This document shows, piece after piece, positions 1 through 7,966 of a DNA stretch of 25,744 nucleotides; the stretch's first letter is position 1, and every line of letters starts with the position of its first letter. The stretch is from CAYTOJ01 sp964439415 (GTDB taxonomy: Bacteria > Pseudomonadota > Alphaproteobacteria > Rickettsiales > CAZAGG01). The translations under genes and the position numbers were made by a program. The DNA is taken from the NCBI GenBank assembly GCA_964439415.1, contig CAYTOJ010000011.1, positions 1-25,744 of the forward strand, in the 5' to 3' direction. A model generated the notes under the pieces. It was not told the origin of the DNA, made no database searches, and saw only the letters and a list, made by a program, of their open reading frames with translations.

Positions 1-55
1 AATATACCCCTGAAATGACATCATTCAACCACACTCTTCAGACGATAGGGGTATA
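1..55. repeat. 55-bp palindromic element, copy A
   Basis: The element has inverted ends (TATACCCCT near the left, AGGGGTATA at 47-55) around a core containing CACTCTTCAG. A second copy lies in inverted orientation at 6383-6437, with about three mismatches over 55 bases. Its right end stops one base before the cckA start codon, and the AGGGG of the end sits where the cckA Shine-Dalgarno should be. The window begins inside or at the edge of this copy, so more repeat may lie upstream. Confidence 0.85.
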
Positions 56-56
56 A

Positions 57-2573
57 ATGTACAGGCGCTTTTCGGAATTAACGGGAATTGTAACAGGCCG
101 CCCGGATTTTGTAATCCGCGAATATCGGCCTAAGCTTATTATGCTTGTTGCCGGGCTGGTATTATCCTTTATCGCGGCGGCGTTTGCTGCGTTCGTCATG
201 CTGGAGGATATCGGGCTTGCGGTTATAGTGTCAGCCACATTCATCGGCATTATTGTTCTGGGGTTATTATCGGCCTATGTGATCCATAATACCCGTAAGA
301 TGGTGACGTTGACAGAGTTTCAGAACGCCCTGTTCGCCGCCGCCGCAGCAGCACGTGCAGCCTTTTTTATCATAGTTTCAAATTCCGATCGCTCCATTTT
401 GTATTTCAGTCCAAGTTACAGAAAGATTTTCAGCCATCTCACCCACGCATTGCCTTATACAGTAGATGAATTTCTGGATTTAAGCCGTATCTCTAAGCCG
501 GAGACTGATAAAATTATTGCAGCAATAGGTAGTAAAGGTGAACTTGAAACTATCATGCCTGTAACAGGCGCTGATGGAACTGCAATCAACTACGGTTTAA
601 AAATTTCCCCGATAAAACGGCCTGATGGCTTCAGCTTGATTTACGCTACTAATGAGGAAAACAGCGCAACAAGCCAGACTGATTCAAGCGGCGTAATTGA
701 CATTCTGATTGATTTATTGCCGCAGCCTGCCATGTGTGTTGGTGCGGGTGGGAAAATTATATCCATCAATAGCAGGATGCGCACAGTACTGGGGGTGGAA
801 GCCCAGGCGAATATCAGTGATTCACTAATAGAGATACCAGATAATAATTATGAAGGGATACTGAAATTCAGTTTGCCACAAGGCAATCAGATAGAACTTG
901 ATACACTAACCAGGGATTTAAGTCCGTCAGGCTACAGCGGTATTACCCTTGTTTTTGCCAGGGAGAAGCAGCAGGCGCAAGCAGCCGTGGCTTCACAAGC
1001 AAGCCTTAGCCCTGCTTTCTCCGGTGATATTGGCTCGGCTTTTAAGCTAATAGCTAACGATACGCCAATCGCAGCAGTGTTGTTGAACAGGGAAGGTTCT
1101 ATAGCCGCATATAATCAGGCGTTTTGTGTTATGAAGCCGATCTCACAAGCTGGTATACCGCTACGCAGCCTGCTGGCTGAGGAAAGCCTGAAGGATTTTG
1201 ATGAATTGTGGAGCAGGATTACCGCGCAAAGTCCGTCAAGCCTTAGCCTGGAGGGGGGGATAAAGTTCGGCGGGGATGCCCCGCGCACTGCGCAATTATA
1301 CTTAACCGCGCCATCCGGCGCGGAGGGCGGCGGATACATACTGGCGCAGTTTGTTGACACGACAGAGCAGAAAAATCTGGAGATGCGTTTTGCCCATTCC
1401 CAGAAAATGCAGGCAGTCGGGCAGCTTGCCGGGGGGATTGCGCATGATTTTAATAACCTCCTCACTGCCATGATTGGCTTTTGCGATCTTTTGCTTATCC
1501 GTCACCCGGCGGGCGACCAATCCTTCGCGGATATCATGCAGATTAAGCAGAACGCCACCCGTGCGGCCAATCTGGTGCGCCAGCTTCTGGCATTCTCACG
1601 CCGCCAGACGCTTCAGCCGAAAACTCTTGATGTGACTGATACTCTGGCTGATCTCTCCAACCTGTTGCGCCGCCTTATTGGTGAGAATATCGAACTTAAA
1701 ATGGTACACGGGCGGGATGTTGGCTTTATAAAGGCCGACCAAGGCCAGTTCGAGCAGGTTCTGGTGAACCTGGCCGTAAACGCCAGGGATGCGATAGGCA
1801 GCGGCGGTGTGCTTACCATACGCACCGGCAATGTGAAAATTGAGGATAGAAACAGCATTCCCCGCGCCTTTATCAGCCCCACTGAGGAAGACCCGATTCA
1901 GAACGGCGAGTATGTTCTGGTGGAAATTCAGGATACCGGCCACGGCATCCCGCATGAGATAATGCCAAAAATATTCGAGCCGTTCTTCTCCACCAAGGAA
2001 GTAGGCTCCGGCACTGGCCTTGGCCTTGCCACCGTTTATGGCATCATCAAGCAGACGGGTGGGTATATATACGTTGCCAGTTCCCCGCAGGGAACGCAGT
2101 TCAACCTTTACTTCAAGCGCCACTTTGAAAGCAAGGAAGCAGTCAAGGCCGAGGGTGATGAATCGCAGGATAAATCAGCATCCGCTGACCTGTCAGGAAC
2201 CGGCACGATATTACTGGTGGAGGATGAAGCGCCAGTGCGGATATTCAGCGCACGCGCCCTGCGCAACAAAGGCTATAATGTGCTGGAGGCTGACTGCGCC
2301 GAAGCCGGGCTTGAGGAATTTGAGAAAAGTCAGCATTTGATTGAGATTGTCGTGACTGATGTAATCATGCCTGGCATGAACGGTCCCGCGATGATAGAGA
2401 AAATCATGAAAATCAAACCGGGGATTAAGGTGATTTTCATGTCCGGCTATGCTGAGGATGTATTTAAGAAGAACTTCGGCTCTGAGCGGGACTTTAACTT
2501 CCTCCCCAAGCCATTCACCCTGAAGCAGCTAGCCGGCAAGGTGAAAGAAGTAGCACAGAAAACCGCAGGATAG
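57..2573 (+). CDS. cckA: CckA-type hybrid sensor histidine kinase
   Basis: This is a membrane-bound hybrid kinase of the alphaproteobacterial CckA family, which passes phosphate through ChpT to CtrA and CpdR and so controls the cell cycle, motility and pili. Two hydrophobic segments (about residues 27-48 and 53-76) are followed by a PAS-like sensory region (about 90-440). The HisKA domain carries the H-box AGGIAHDFNN with the phospho-acceptor His463. The ATPase domain has NLAVNARDAI, DTGHGIP and GTGLGLA. The C-terminal receiver (about 718-835) has VEDE, the phospho-acceptor Asp768 in VTDVIMPG, and LPKPF. At 838 residues it is somewhat longer than the Caulobacter protein. The ATG at 57 is chosen because AGGGG, five to six bases upstream, is the only Shine-Dalgarno in reach; it belongs to the repeat at 1-55. 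No other gene shares its transcript downstream, where a long palindromic region follows. The family call is secure, and the CckA identity rests on the domain order plus the H-box sequence. Confidence 0.9.
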   Translation: MYRRFSELTGIVTGRPDFVIREYRPKLIMLVAGLVLSFIAAAFAAFVMLEDIGLAVIVSATFIGIIVLGLLSAYVIHNTRKMVTLTEFQNALFAAAAAARAAFFIIVSNSDRSILYFSPSYRKIFSHLTHALPYTVDEFLDLSRISKPETDKIIAAIGSKGELETIMPVTGADGTAINYGLKISPIKRPDGFSLIYATNEENSATSQTDSSGVIDILIDLLPQPAMCVGAGGKIISINSRMRTVLGVEAQANISDSLIEIPDNNYEGILKFSLPQGNQIELDTLTRDLSPSGYSGITLVFAREKQQAQAAVASQASLSPAFSGDIGSAFKLIANDTPIAAVLLNREGSIAAYNQAFCVMKPISQAGIPLRSLLAEESLKDFDELWSRITAQSPSSLSLEGGIKFGGDAPRTAQLYLTAPSGAEGGGYILAQFVDTTEQKNLEMRFAHSQKMQAVGQLAGGIAHDFNNLLTAMIGFCDLLLIRHPAGDQSFADIMQIKQNATRAANLVRQLLAFSRRQTLQPKTLDVTDTLADLSNLLRRLIGENIELKMVHGRDVGFIKADQGQFEQVLVNLAVNARDAIGSGGVLTIRTGNVKIEDRNSIPRAFISPTEEDPIQNGEYVLVEIQDTGHGIPHEIMPKIFEPFFSTKEVGSGTGLGLATVYGIIKQTGGYIYVASSPQGTQFNLYFKRHFESKEAVKAEGDESQDKSASADLSGTGTILLVEDEAPVRIFSARALRNKGYNVLEADCAEAGLEEFEKSQHLIEIVVTDVIMPGMNGPAMIEKIMKIKPGIKVIFMSGYAEDVFKKNFGSERDFNFLPKPFTLKQLAGKVKEVAQKTAG

Positions 2574-2627
2574 ACATAATATTCATCACAACTGGACAGG
2601 GCGGAATCTATCCGTATACTTAGCGTG

Positions 2628-2864
2628 AGTTATGGGGAAGTGACTGTGAGAAGACATTAAAGTTCTTTAACTCTCCCCTTGGGGGAGAGTCCAAGAGGCA
2701 AGGCCATAGGCCAAAGCCGATTGGGTGAGGGGGTGCATTCTGTAGAAAAGATATCCCCCCTCACCGCATCGATCTTCACCTCTTTGAGGTTTGCTCTCTG
2801 CGACTCTCCCCCAAGGGGAGAGTGAAGAAAATACAGTACTTTACGTCAGAGATTATCCATAACT
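2628..2864. repeat. Nested palindromic (BIME-like) intergenic element
   Basis: This fills most of the 324-bp gap between cckA and gltD. Outer 8-bp inverted repeats (AGTTATGG at 2628-2635, CCATAACT at 2857-2864) enclose two G/C hairpins (CTCTCCCC-TTG-GGGGAGAG at 2671-2689 and its counterpart at 2803-2823). These can also pair with each other. Inside them is a perfect 10-bp pair, GGTGAGGGGG at 2724-2733 with CCCCCTCACC at 2756-2765. The whole could fold into one long cruciform. It resembles the REP/BIME style of dispersed bacterial repeats. It may act as a terminator or mRNA stabiliser for cckA. No ORF is credible here. Confidence 0.75.
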
Positions 2865-2897
2865 CGGGTTAAATAATTGTAAAAACAGGCAGGTGAT

Positions 2898-4334
2898 TTG
2901 AGTTCCCAGTTACTAAAATTCACATCCATTCAGCAGAGCCTGCCGGAGGTGCAGGCGGCGGCGGCCAGGAAGCTTAACCATCTGGAAATTTATGGTGGTT
3001 TTAGCGACGGTGAAGCTGCCGTTCAGGCATCCCGCTGCTCGCAATGCGGCATCCCCTTCTGCCAGGTGCACTGCCCGCTACAGAACAATATACCGGACTG
3101 GCTGAAACTGGTGGCGGAAGGGCGTCTAAGGGAAGCTTATGAGCTATCCAGCGCAACTAATACTTTCCCGGAAATCTGTGGCCGCATCTGCCCGCAGGAT
3201 AAACTATGTGAAGGCAACTGCGTAATCGAGAAAGACTTTGGCAGTGTCACCATCGGCGCGGTGGAGAAATACATCACCGAAAACGCATTCCAGATGGGTT
3301 ATGTAAAGCCGATTACCCCTAAACATGAGAATGGTTTATCTGTGGGAATTATCGGCGCGGGGCCTGCCGGGCTTGCCGCGGCGGAGAGTCTACGGCGCAT
3401 GGGTTATATGGTGGATATATATGACCGTTACGACCGTGCAGGTGGGCTGCTGATTTACGGCATTCCCAGCTTCAAGCTGGAGAAACATGTGGTTACGCGC
3501 AGGCAAAGCCTGCTGGAGCAGGGGGGAATAAAATTTTACTTCCACATTAATATCGGCAGCAATGCTTCATTCCACGACTTACGCGAAAAACACGATGCTG
3601 TTTTAATCGCAACCGGGGTATACAAAGCGCGGGAGTTGGATTTCGATATACCTGACCTGACAGGGGTTATCCCGGCACTGGCATATCTCACCTTCAGCAA
3701 TAAGCAGGTGCTGGGCATTACCAGCTTGGAATACGCAAGCGGGGATTTGAGCGCGGCGGGGAAGGATGTTGTAGTAATCGGCGGTGGTGACACGGCGATG
3801 GACTGTGTGCGCACGGCCGTGCGGCAGAATGCAAAGTCAGTGAAATGCTTATACCGCCGTGACCGTGCATCCATGCCCGGCAGCAAGCGGGAGGTAAAAA
3901 ACGCTGAAGAGGAAGGCGTGGAATTCATCTGGCAGACCCTGCCGACCAAAATCAACGGTAATGCAAAAGTGGAAAGTGTGAGTGCCTGCAAAACCAGAAT
4001 CTCCCACTACAGTGGCAGGCAGAACCTGGCCACTGTTGAACACTCTGATTTCAATATAAAAGCTGATATGGTAATTAAAGCCTTGGGCTTTGATGCGGAA
4101 GACCTGCCCGGCATGTTCGGTGAGGCTGCGCTTAGCACCAGAAAGAACGGAACAATTAAAACCTCGTCCGGTTATCAAACCTCATTACCGGGGGTATTTG
4201 CCGCCGGGGATATTGTGCGCGGCGCGTCACTGGTGGTATGGGCAATCCGCGAAGGCCGCGAAGCCGCGCAGCAGATGCACAAGTATATGAGTGATTCTAT
4301 TACTTTAAGCCATAAGCAACAAGCCAGCGCCTGA
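2898..4334 (+). CDS. gltD: Glutamate synthase small (beta) subunit
   Basis: GltD takes electrons from NADPH through FAD and passes them to the large subunit GltB, which makes glutamate from glutamine and 2-oxoglutarate in the cytoplasm. The N-terminal domain carries two cysteine clusters typical of the iron-sulfur sites: Cys47, 50, 55 and 59 (CSQCGIPFCQVHC) and Cys94, 98, 104 and 108. An FAD-binding GAGPAGLAAAE follows at about residue 152, then an NADPH-binding GGGDTAMD and a C-terminal GDIVRGASLVVWA. The length of 478 residues is normal. The start is a TTG at 2898 behind AGGTGA (2891-2896). It is chosen because the family N-terminus (LLKFTSIQQ...) begins right there and no ATG is near. gltB, usually the immediate upstream neighbour, is absent; cckA and a repeat stand in its place. 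Related NADPH-dependent oxidoreductase subunits share this fold, so an alternative partner is possible. Confidence 0.92.
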   Translation: MSSQLLKFTSIQQSLPEVQAAAARKLNHLEIYGGFSDGEAAVQASRCSQCGIPFCQVHCPLQNNIPDWLKLVAEGRLREAYELSSATNTFPEICGRICPQDKLCEGNCVIEKDFGSVTIGAVEKYITENAFQMGYVKPITPKHENGLSVGIIGAGPAGLAAAESLRRMGYMVDIYDRYDRAGGLLIYGIPSFKLEKHVVTRRQSLLEQGGIKFYFHINIGSNASFHDLREKHDAVLIATGVYKARELDFDIPDLTGVIPALAYLTFSNKQVLGITSLEYASGDLSAAGKDVVVIGGGDTAMDCVRTAVRQNAKSVKCLYRRDRASMPGSKREVKNAEEEGVEFIWQTLPTKINGNAKVESVSACKTRISHYSGRQNLATVEHSDFNIKADMVIKALGFDAEDLPGMFGEAALSTRKNGTIKTSSGYQTSLPGVFAAGDIVRGASLVVWAIREGREAAQQMHKYMSDSITLSHKQQASA

Positions 4335-4381
4335 TTCTAAGCATCTTTACATAATGCCGGGATTGCTGTAGTTGGCTCATC

Positions 4382-4554
4382 CTATACTGCTCGCGTTTAC
4401 AATGCGCGGATAATATCCTATGAGTTGCGAGCAGTATAGACGAGCATGGGGCTGGATTGCCTGTCGCCCGAAGCTGCTTTAGCGTAGGGTGAGCGGCCAT
4501 GCGCAAAACAAAAATCATATACCTATCGCACTCTTGAAGTGCGATAGGTATATG
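4382..4554 (+). repeat. Composite palindromic element, copy 1
   Basis: Two palindromes flank a GC-rich spacer. The first has perfect 13-bp arms (CTATACTGCTCGC at 4382-4394, complement at 4427-4439). The spacer runs from GCATGGGGCTGG to GGCCATGCGC. The second is a perfect 17-bp stem with a five-base loop (arms 4516-4532 and 4538-4554, core CACTCTTGAAGTG). An inverted, shorter copy lies at 6445-6582, and a divergent copy in the same orientation at 16057-16227. The last three bases of the second stem are the miaB start codon. Confidence 0.9.
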
Positions 4555-5895
4555 CCAAGTTCTGCACGTAAACTATATATCAAAACCTATGGCTGCCAGA
4601 TGAACTCCTATGATTCGGAGCGTATGGCGGATCTGATGCGTCCACATGGCTATGAAATGGGGGATGACCCGGCAAGCGCGGATCTGGTGATCCTGAATAC
4701 CTGCCATATCCGGGAGAAGGCTACCGAAAAATTATACTCAGAACTTGGCCGCATTAAAAAAGCTCGCAAGAAAGCTGGAACCACGGGAATTCTAGCGGTT
4801 GCAGGCTGCGTAGGTCAGGCTGAAGGGGGCGAGATTATCAACCGCGTACCATATGTTGACCTGGTGGTGGGGCCACAGAATTATCACCGCCTGCCGGAGA
4901 TGGTGACAAAAGTAATGCGTGATGGCGGCAAAGCGGTGGAGATTGATTTTCCAGCAGTCCCTAAATTCGATTATCTGCCGGAACCTGTGAAACTGTCAGC
5001 CTCTGCCTTCCTCACCGTGCAGGAAGGGTGCGATAAGTTCTGTTCGTTCTGCGTTGTGCCTTATACCCGGGGGGCTGAATATTCACGCCCAGTCAGCGAT
5101 ATAATCCGTGAAGCTGAAAAGCTGGCGGCGGAGGGTGTGCTTGAGTTCAATCTGTTGGGGCAGAATGTAAACGCCTATCATGGAGCGGATGAGAACGGCA
5201 ACAGCATCAACCTGGGTGATTTAATCGCAAGACTTTCACGCATTGATTCCGTCAGGCGCATACGCTACACAACATCCCACCCACGGGATATGCACGAGGA
5301 ATTATACAGGCAGCACGCGGAGAATGAAAAGCTGATGCCTTACCTGCATCTGCCCATACAGTCAGGGTCAAACAAGATTCTGGAGAAAATGAACCGCAAG
5401 CACAGCCGCGAGGAATACCTGCAGATAATAAATCGTCTGCGTAAGCTGCGCCCTGATATAGCATTCTCCACTGACATTATCGTTGGCTTCCCCGGCGAAA
5501 GTGAAGAGGACTTTCAGGACACCCTGCAACTGGTTGAGGAAGTGGGCTATGCCTCCAGTTATTCTTTCAAATACAGCCCGCGCCCTGGCACTCCCGCCGC
5601 CGCACTGGAGGCGCAAGTGCCAGAGGAGGTAAAGGCGGAGCGTTTAGGGCGGTTGCAAAATCTGCTGATGCGTCAACACAGCGAATTCAATAAATCCATG
5701 GAAGGCAGAATACTGCCAGTGTTGTTTGACAGAGAGGGTAGCAAACCGGGGCAGGTTCTGGGGCGCAGCCCATATATGCAATCTACCTATGTAATAGCCG
5801 GGAATGCCGCACTCAATACAATTGCGCAGGTTACAATTACCGGCAGCAAAGCGAATAGCCTGCAGGGTGACTTGATTAATAAGTGCTTGCCTTAG
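4552..5895 (+). CDS. miaB: tRNA-2-methylthio-N6-dimethylallyladenosine synthase
   Basis: MiaB is a radical-SAM methylthiotransferase that adds a methylthio group to i6A37 of tRNAs reading codons that start with U. From the ATG at 4552 the protein has 447 residues, a normal length. The N-terminal domain holds the auxiliary-cluster cysteines Cys15 (KTYGCQMN), Cys51 (NTCHIREKA) and Cys86 (AGCVGQ). The radical-SAM cluster is Cys160, 164 and 167 in CDKFCSFC. A C-terminal TRAM-like domain follows. A GTG at 4489 would extend the frame by 21 residues, but these are encoded wholly by the upstream repeat and match nothing expected. The ATG at 4552 is therefore preferred. It lies inside the right arm of a perfect 17-bp hairpin, and the only Shine-Dalgarno-like bases (AGG at 4546-4548) lie in the same stem. 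Translation may therefore depend on melting that hairpin. Confidence 0.95.
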   Translation: MPSSARKLYIKTYGCQMNSYDSERMADLMRPHGYEMGDDPASADLVILNTCHIREKATEKLYSELGRIKKARKKAGTTGILAVAGCVGQAEGGEIINRVPYVDLVVGPQNYHRLPEMVTKVMRDGGKAVEIDFPAVPKFDYLPEPVKLSASAFLTVQEGCDKFCSFCVVPYTRGAEYSRPVSDIIREAEKLAAEGVLEFNLLGQNVNAYHGADENGNSINLGDLIARLSRIDSVRRIRYTTSHPRDMHEELYRQHAENEKLMPYLHLPIQSGSNKILEKMNRKHSREEYLQIINRLRKLRPDIAFSTDIIVGFPGESEEDFQDTLQLVEEVGYASSYSFKYSPRPGTPAAALEAQVPEEVKAERLGRLQNLLMRQHSEFNKSMEGRILPVLFDREGSKPGQVLGRSPYMQSTYVIAGNAALNTIAQVTITGSKANSLQGDLINKCLP

Positions 5896-5950
5896 CTCAC
5901 ATAATCAATATTAGACTTCCAATAAGTATTTAAATTAAAGGATTAAATTA

Positions 5951-6373
5951 ATGGCTGTTGAACGCACTTTATCAATAATTAAACCGGATGCTACAGCGCG
6001 TAACATCACCGGAAAAATCAATGCAATGCTGGAGTCAAACGGGCTTAGGATAGTTGCGCAGAAAAAGCTTAGACTCTCGCGCCTGCAAGCGGGTTTATTT
6101 TATGCCGTGCATAAGGAACGCCCGTTTTATAACGATCTGGTGGAGTATATGGTCTCCGCCCCGGTAGTGCTGCAGGTTCTGGAAGGTGAAAACGCCGTGC
6201 TGAAAAACCGCGAAGTCATGGGTGCGACTGACCCTGCAAAAGCCGCAGCAGGCACTATCCGCAAGGAATTTGGCGAGGGCATTGAACGCAACTGCGTACA
6301 CGGTTCCGATTCGCCGGAAAACGCCGCTAACGAAATCCGCTTCTTCTTCAGTGATATGGAAATAGTCGGTTAG
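5951..6373 (+). CDS. ndk: Nucleoside diphosphate kinase
   Basis: Ndk moves the gamma phosphate of ATP to nucleoside diphosphates by way of a phosphohistidine, keeping NTP and dNTP pools balanced. The 140-residue protein starts ERTLSIIKPDA and ends with the active-site block NCVHGSDS, where His117 is the phosphorylated residue, followed by the usual SPENAANEIRFFF. Length and motifs are fully standard. The ATG at 5951 has AAGGA at 5938-5942, eight bases upstream. miaB ends 55 bases upstream, so the two could share a transcript, though the AT-rich gap may hold a promoter. Immediately downstream, 9 bases after the stop, a dense block of palindromic elements begins. Confidence 0.97.
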   Translation: MAVERTLSIIKPDATARNITGKINAMLESNGLRIVAQKKLRLSRLQAGLFYAVHKERPFYNDLVEYMVSAPVVLQVLEGENAVLKNREVMGATDPAKAAAGTIRKEFGEGIERNCVHGSDSPENAANEIRFFFSDMEIVG

Positions 6374-6382
6374 TTCTGTATA

Positions 6383-6437
6383 TATACCCCTATCGTCTGA
6401 AGAGTGTGGTTTAATGGTGTCATTTCAGGGGGATATT
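6383..6437. repeat. 55-bp palindromic element, copy B
   Basis: This is an inverted copy of the element at 1-55, with about three differences over 55 bases. It runs from TATACCCCTATCG to GGGGGATATT. The change at its far end breaks the terminal palindrome that copy A retains. It starts 9 bases after the ndk stop and is followed after seven bases by another repeat. Confidence 0.88.
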
Positions 6438-6444
6438 TTTAATA

Positions 6445-6582
6445 TATACCTATCGCACTTCAAGAGTGCGATAGGTATAGTTTTTTTGTTTTGCGCATGG
6501 CCGCCCCACCAGCCGAATCCGCGTCTATACTGCTCGCAAAATCACTGCAAAGAATCCGCACTCTTCATACGCGAGCAGTATA
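6445..6582 (-). repeat. Composite palindromic element, copy 2 (inverted)
   Basis: Reading in from the left, the 35-bp palindrome (15-bp perfect arms, 6445-6459 and 6465-6479) is followed by a T-rich stretch. Next comes the GCGCATGGCCGCC spacer and then the TATACTGCTCGC palindrome (arms 6526-6537 and 6571-6582). Compared with copy 1 (4382-4554) it is reverse-complemented and lacks about 25-35 bases of the spacer centre. The loop of its long palindrome contains GAAGAGTGCGG on the minus strand, which resembles the core of the 55-bp element. Confidence 0.88.
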
Positions 6583-6589
6583 CTTCTCT

Positions 6590-6790
6590 CCAAACTCTAC
6601 TGCGCTGGCAAATTCGCTTGTCACTGGCTGCGCTAAGCTACACAAATGAGATTTACTAATCTGCAAGCTACGCTTAGCTCTCAAATCCGCATGTACCTCG
6701 ATGTACACTTGCGTTTTTGCGATGCTCGCTTCGCGCTACTCAAGCTCACAGCAGCGAGTTTTGAGAGAAGTCTATTATAGACCATTGGGA
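6590..6790. repeat. Structured non-coding stretch with nested inverted repeats
   Basis: No credible gene is seen between ndk and the promoter at 6848. This part holds nested inverted repeats: CTCTCAAA at 6678-6685 with TTTGAGAG at 6760-6767, CTCGCT at 6725-6730 with AGCGAG at 6753-6758, and a small TGTAC...GTACA palindrome near 6692-6706. It differs in sequence from the TATAC-ended elements next to it. It may be another dispersed repeat family or the remnant of one. Confidence 0.5.
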
Positions 6791-6847
6791 GATGGTGTCC
6801 AGCTGCAACCAAATTCTACTGATTAATGACACACTGTCCGGTTTTAC

Positions 6848-6877
6848 TTGAAATATGGGTAGGAAAAGCCATATAAT
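6848..6877 (+). promoter_or_regulatory. Sigma-70-type promoter for the BI-1 family gene
   Basis: TTGAAA at 6848-6853 and a perfect TATAAT at 6872-6877 are separated by 18 bases. Transcription would begin near 6884, about 35 bases before the ATG at 6920. Confidence 0.7.
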
Positions 6878-6919
6878 ACTAGCCAAGTAAGGTATAAAAA
6901 GAACAAGGAGACTAAGCTA

Positions 6920-7627
6920 ATGAACTATATGCGTAATAATTCATATCAGACCGCCGCAGCAGCCGGGATTGATATGGGGCTTCGAGCTTACATGCTGCGT
7001 ATATACAATTACATGGCCGGGGCGCTTGCTCTGACTGGCTTGCTTGCTTATACCGTGTCATCCTCCCCCGCTATGATAAATGCTATTTTCGGCACACCGT
7101 TGCAGTGGGTGGTGTTGCTTGCACCCATAGGCGTTGTGTTTTTCATGAGCTTCAAGATCAACACTTTAAGCTTTGGAACGGCGCAAACTCTGTTCTGGGT
7201 ATATGCGGGTCTGCTTGGCATATCGCTATCCAGCATCTTTCTGGCATATACGGGAGCCAGCATTGCGCGGGCGTTCTTTGTAACCGCCGCAGTATTCGGG
7301 GCGATGAGCCTGTATGGTTACACCACCAAGCGGGATTTATCCGGTATGGGTTCCTTCATGATGATGGGGCTTATCGGCGTGATAATCGCCTCATTGGTGA
7401 ATATGTTCCTGCAAAGTTCAGGTCTACAGTTTGCCCTTTCCATACTCAGCGTCATCATTTTCGTTGGTCTCACCGCCTGGGATACCCAGAAACTCCGTGA
7501 AATCTACTACGCTACAAAAGGCACGGAAATGGAAGGCAAAAGCGCAATCATGGGCGCGCTTAACCTGTATATGGACTTTATCAACCTTTTCCTCTCCATC
7601 CTCCGCTTAATGGGCGACAGGAGATAA
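6920..7627 (+). CDS. Bax inhibitor-1 / YccA family membrane protein
   Basis: This is an inner-membrane protein of the BI-1 (UPF0005, YbhL/YccA) family. Members modulate FtsH or act as calcium-leak-like channels, but the role in this organism is unknown. The 235 residues contain about seven hydrophobic segments. The family features are visible: an N-terminal GLRAYMLRIYNYMAGALALTG segment, the central STAR-like FGAMSLYGYTTKRDLS, and the C-terminal VGLTAWDTQKLREIY followed by GALNLYMDFINLFLSILR. The ATG at 6920 is preceded by AAGGAG nine bases upstream and by a good promoter at 6848-6877. A GC-rich terminator follows 22 bases after the stop, so this is a one-gene transcription unit. The family call is firm; which paralogue it represents cannot be told. 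Confidence 0.9.
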   Translation: MNYMRNNSYQTAAAAGIDMGLRAYMLRIYNYMAGALALTGLLAYTVSSSPAMINAIFGTPLQWVVLLAPIGVVFFMSFKINTLSFGTAQTLFWVYAGLLGISLSSIFLAYTGASIARAFFVTAAVFGAMSLYGYTTKRDLSGMGSFMMMGLIGVIIASLVNMFLQSSGLQFALSILSVIIFVGLTAWDTQKLREIYYATKGTEMEGKSAIMGALNLYMDFINLFLSILRLMGDRR

Positions 7628-7648
7628 CCACAAGCTCAATCACACCTA

Positions 7649-7678
7649 AAACCCCGCCCCGTGCGGGGTTTTATTTTA
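7649..7678 (+). terminator. Rho-independent terminator
   Basis: AACCCCGC (7650-7657), a five-base loop, and GCGGGGTT (7663-7670) are followed by a T-rich tail, TTATTTTAT. It closes the BI-1 family transcription unit. Confidence 0.9.
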
Positions 7679-7702
7679 TACGGGGTTGATTTCAAAAGAA
7701 GT

Positions 7703-7963
7703 CTAATCATATACAGATCGCCGATGACCTATAGATACAACTGAAACTATCATGGTATTATAATCAAGATGATAAAGTACGCGGTAATCACCAACGCGTA
7801 AGCTTCGCAAATGGTGCAGACTATGGCGCAGAGGTTTTCCAAACCGTATAGGGTCAGTTGCCAGTTTAGCCTCTATTGCTTTTTTGATGCGTTGCCGGGT
7901 TGAGTGATCTAAGCGCGGGATATCTTCCTTAATTACTGAATCAGCATATCTGATTTGCCACAT
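7703..7963 (-). CDS. RelE/ParE-type toxin of a toxin-antitoxin pair
   Basis: The 86-residue protein has the RelE/ParE fold signature. It opens MWQIRYADSVIKEDIPRLD and has a helical region with IKKAIEAKLATDP. It ends with PLRHSLHHLRSLRVGDYRVLYHLD and the strand MIVSVVSIGHRRSVY, whose basic and tyrosine residues match those of mRNA-cleaving RelE relatives. The gene starts three bases after the stop of the antitoxin gene, so the two are co-translated. ParE toxins, which act on gyrase, share the fold. The C-terminal GHRRSVY favours the RelE side, but the target cannot be settled from sequence. Confidence 0.88.
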   Translation of the reverse strand: MWQIRYADSVIKEDIPRLDHSTRQRIKKAIEAKLATDPIRFGKPLRHSLHHLRSLRVGDYRVLYHLDYNTMIVSVVSIGHRRSVYD

Positions 7964-7966
7964 AGC

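Noticed and set aside
2657..2670. A second CtrA-like box, TTAA...TTAA, before gltD
   Set aside because: The spacer is six bases, not seven, and the site lies inside the palindromic element.
4489..4551. N-terminal extension of miaB from a GTG
   Set aside because: The 21 residues are encoded entirely by the repeat, and the family N-terminus starts at the ATG at 4552; kept as an alternative only.
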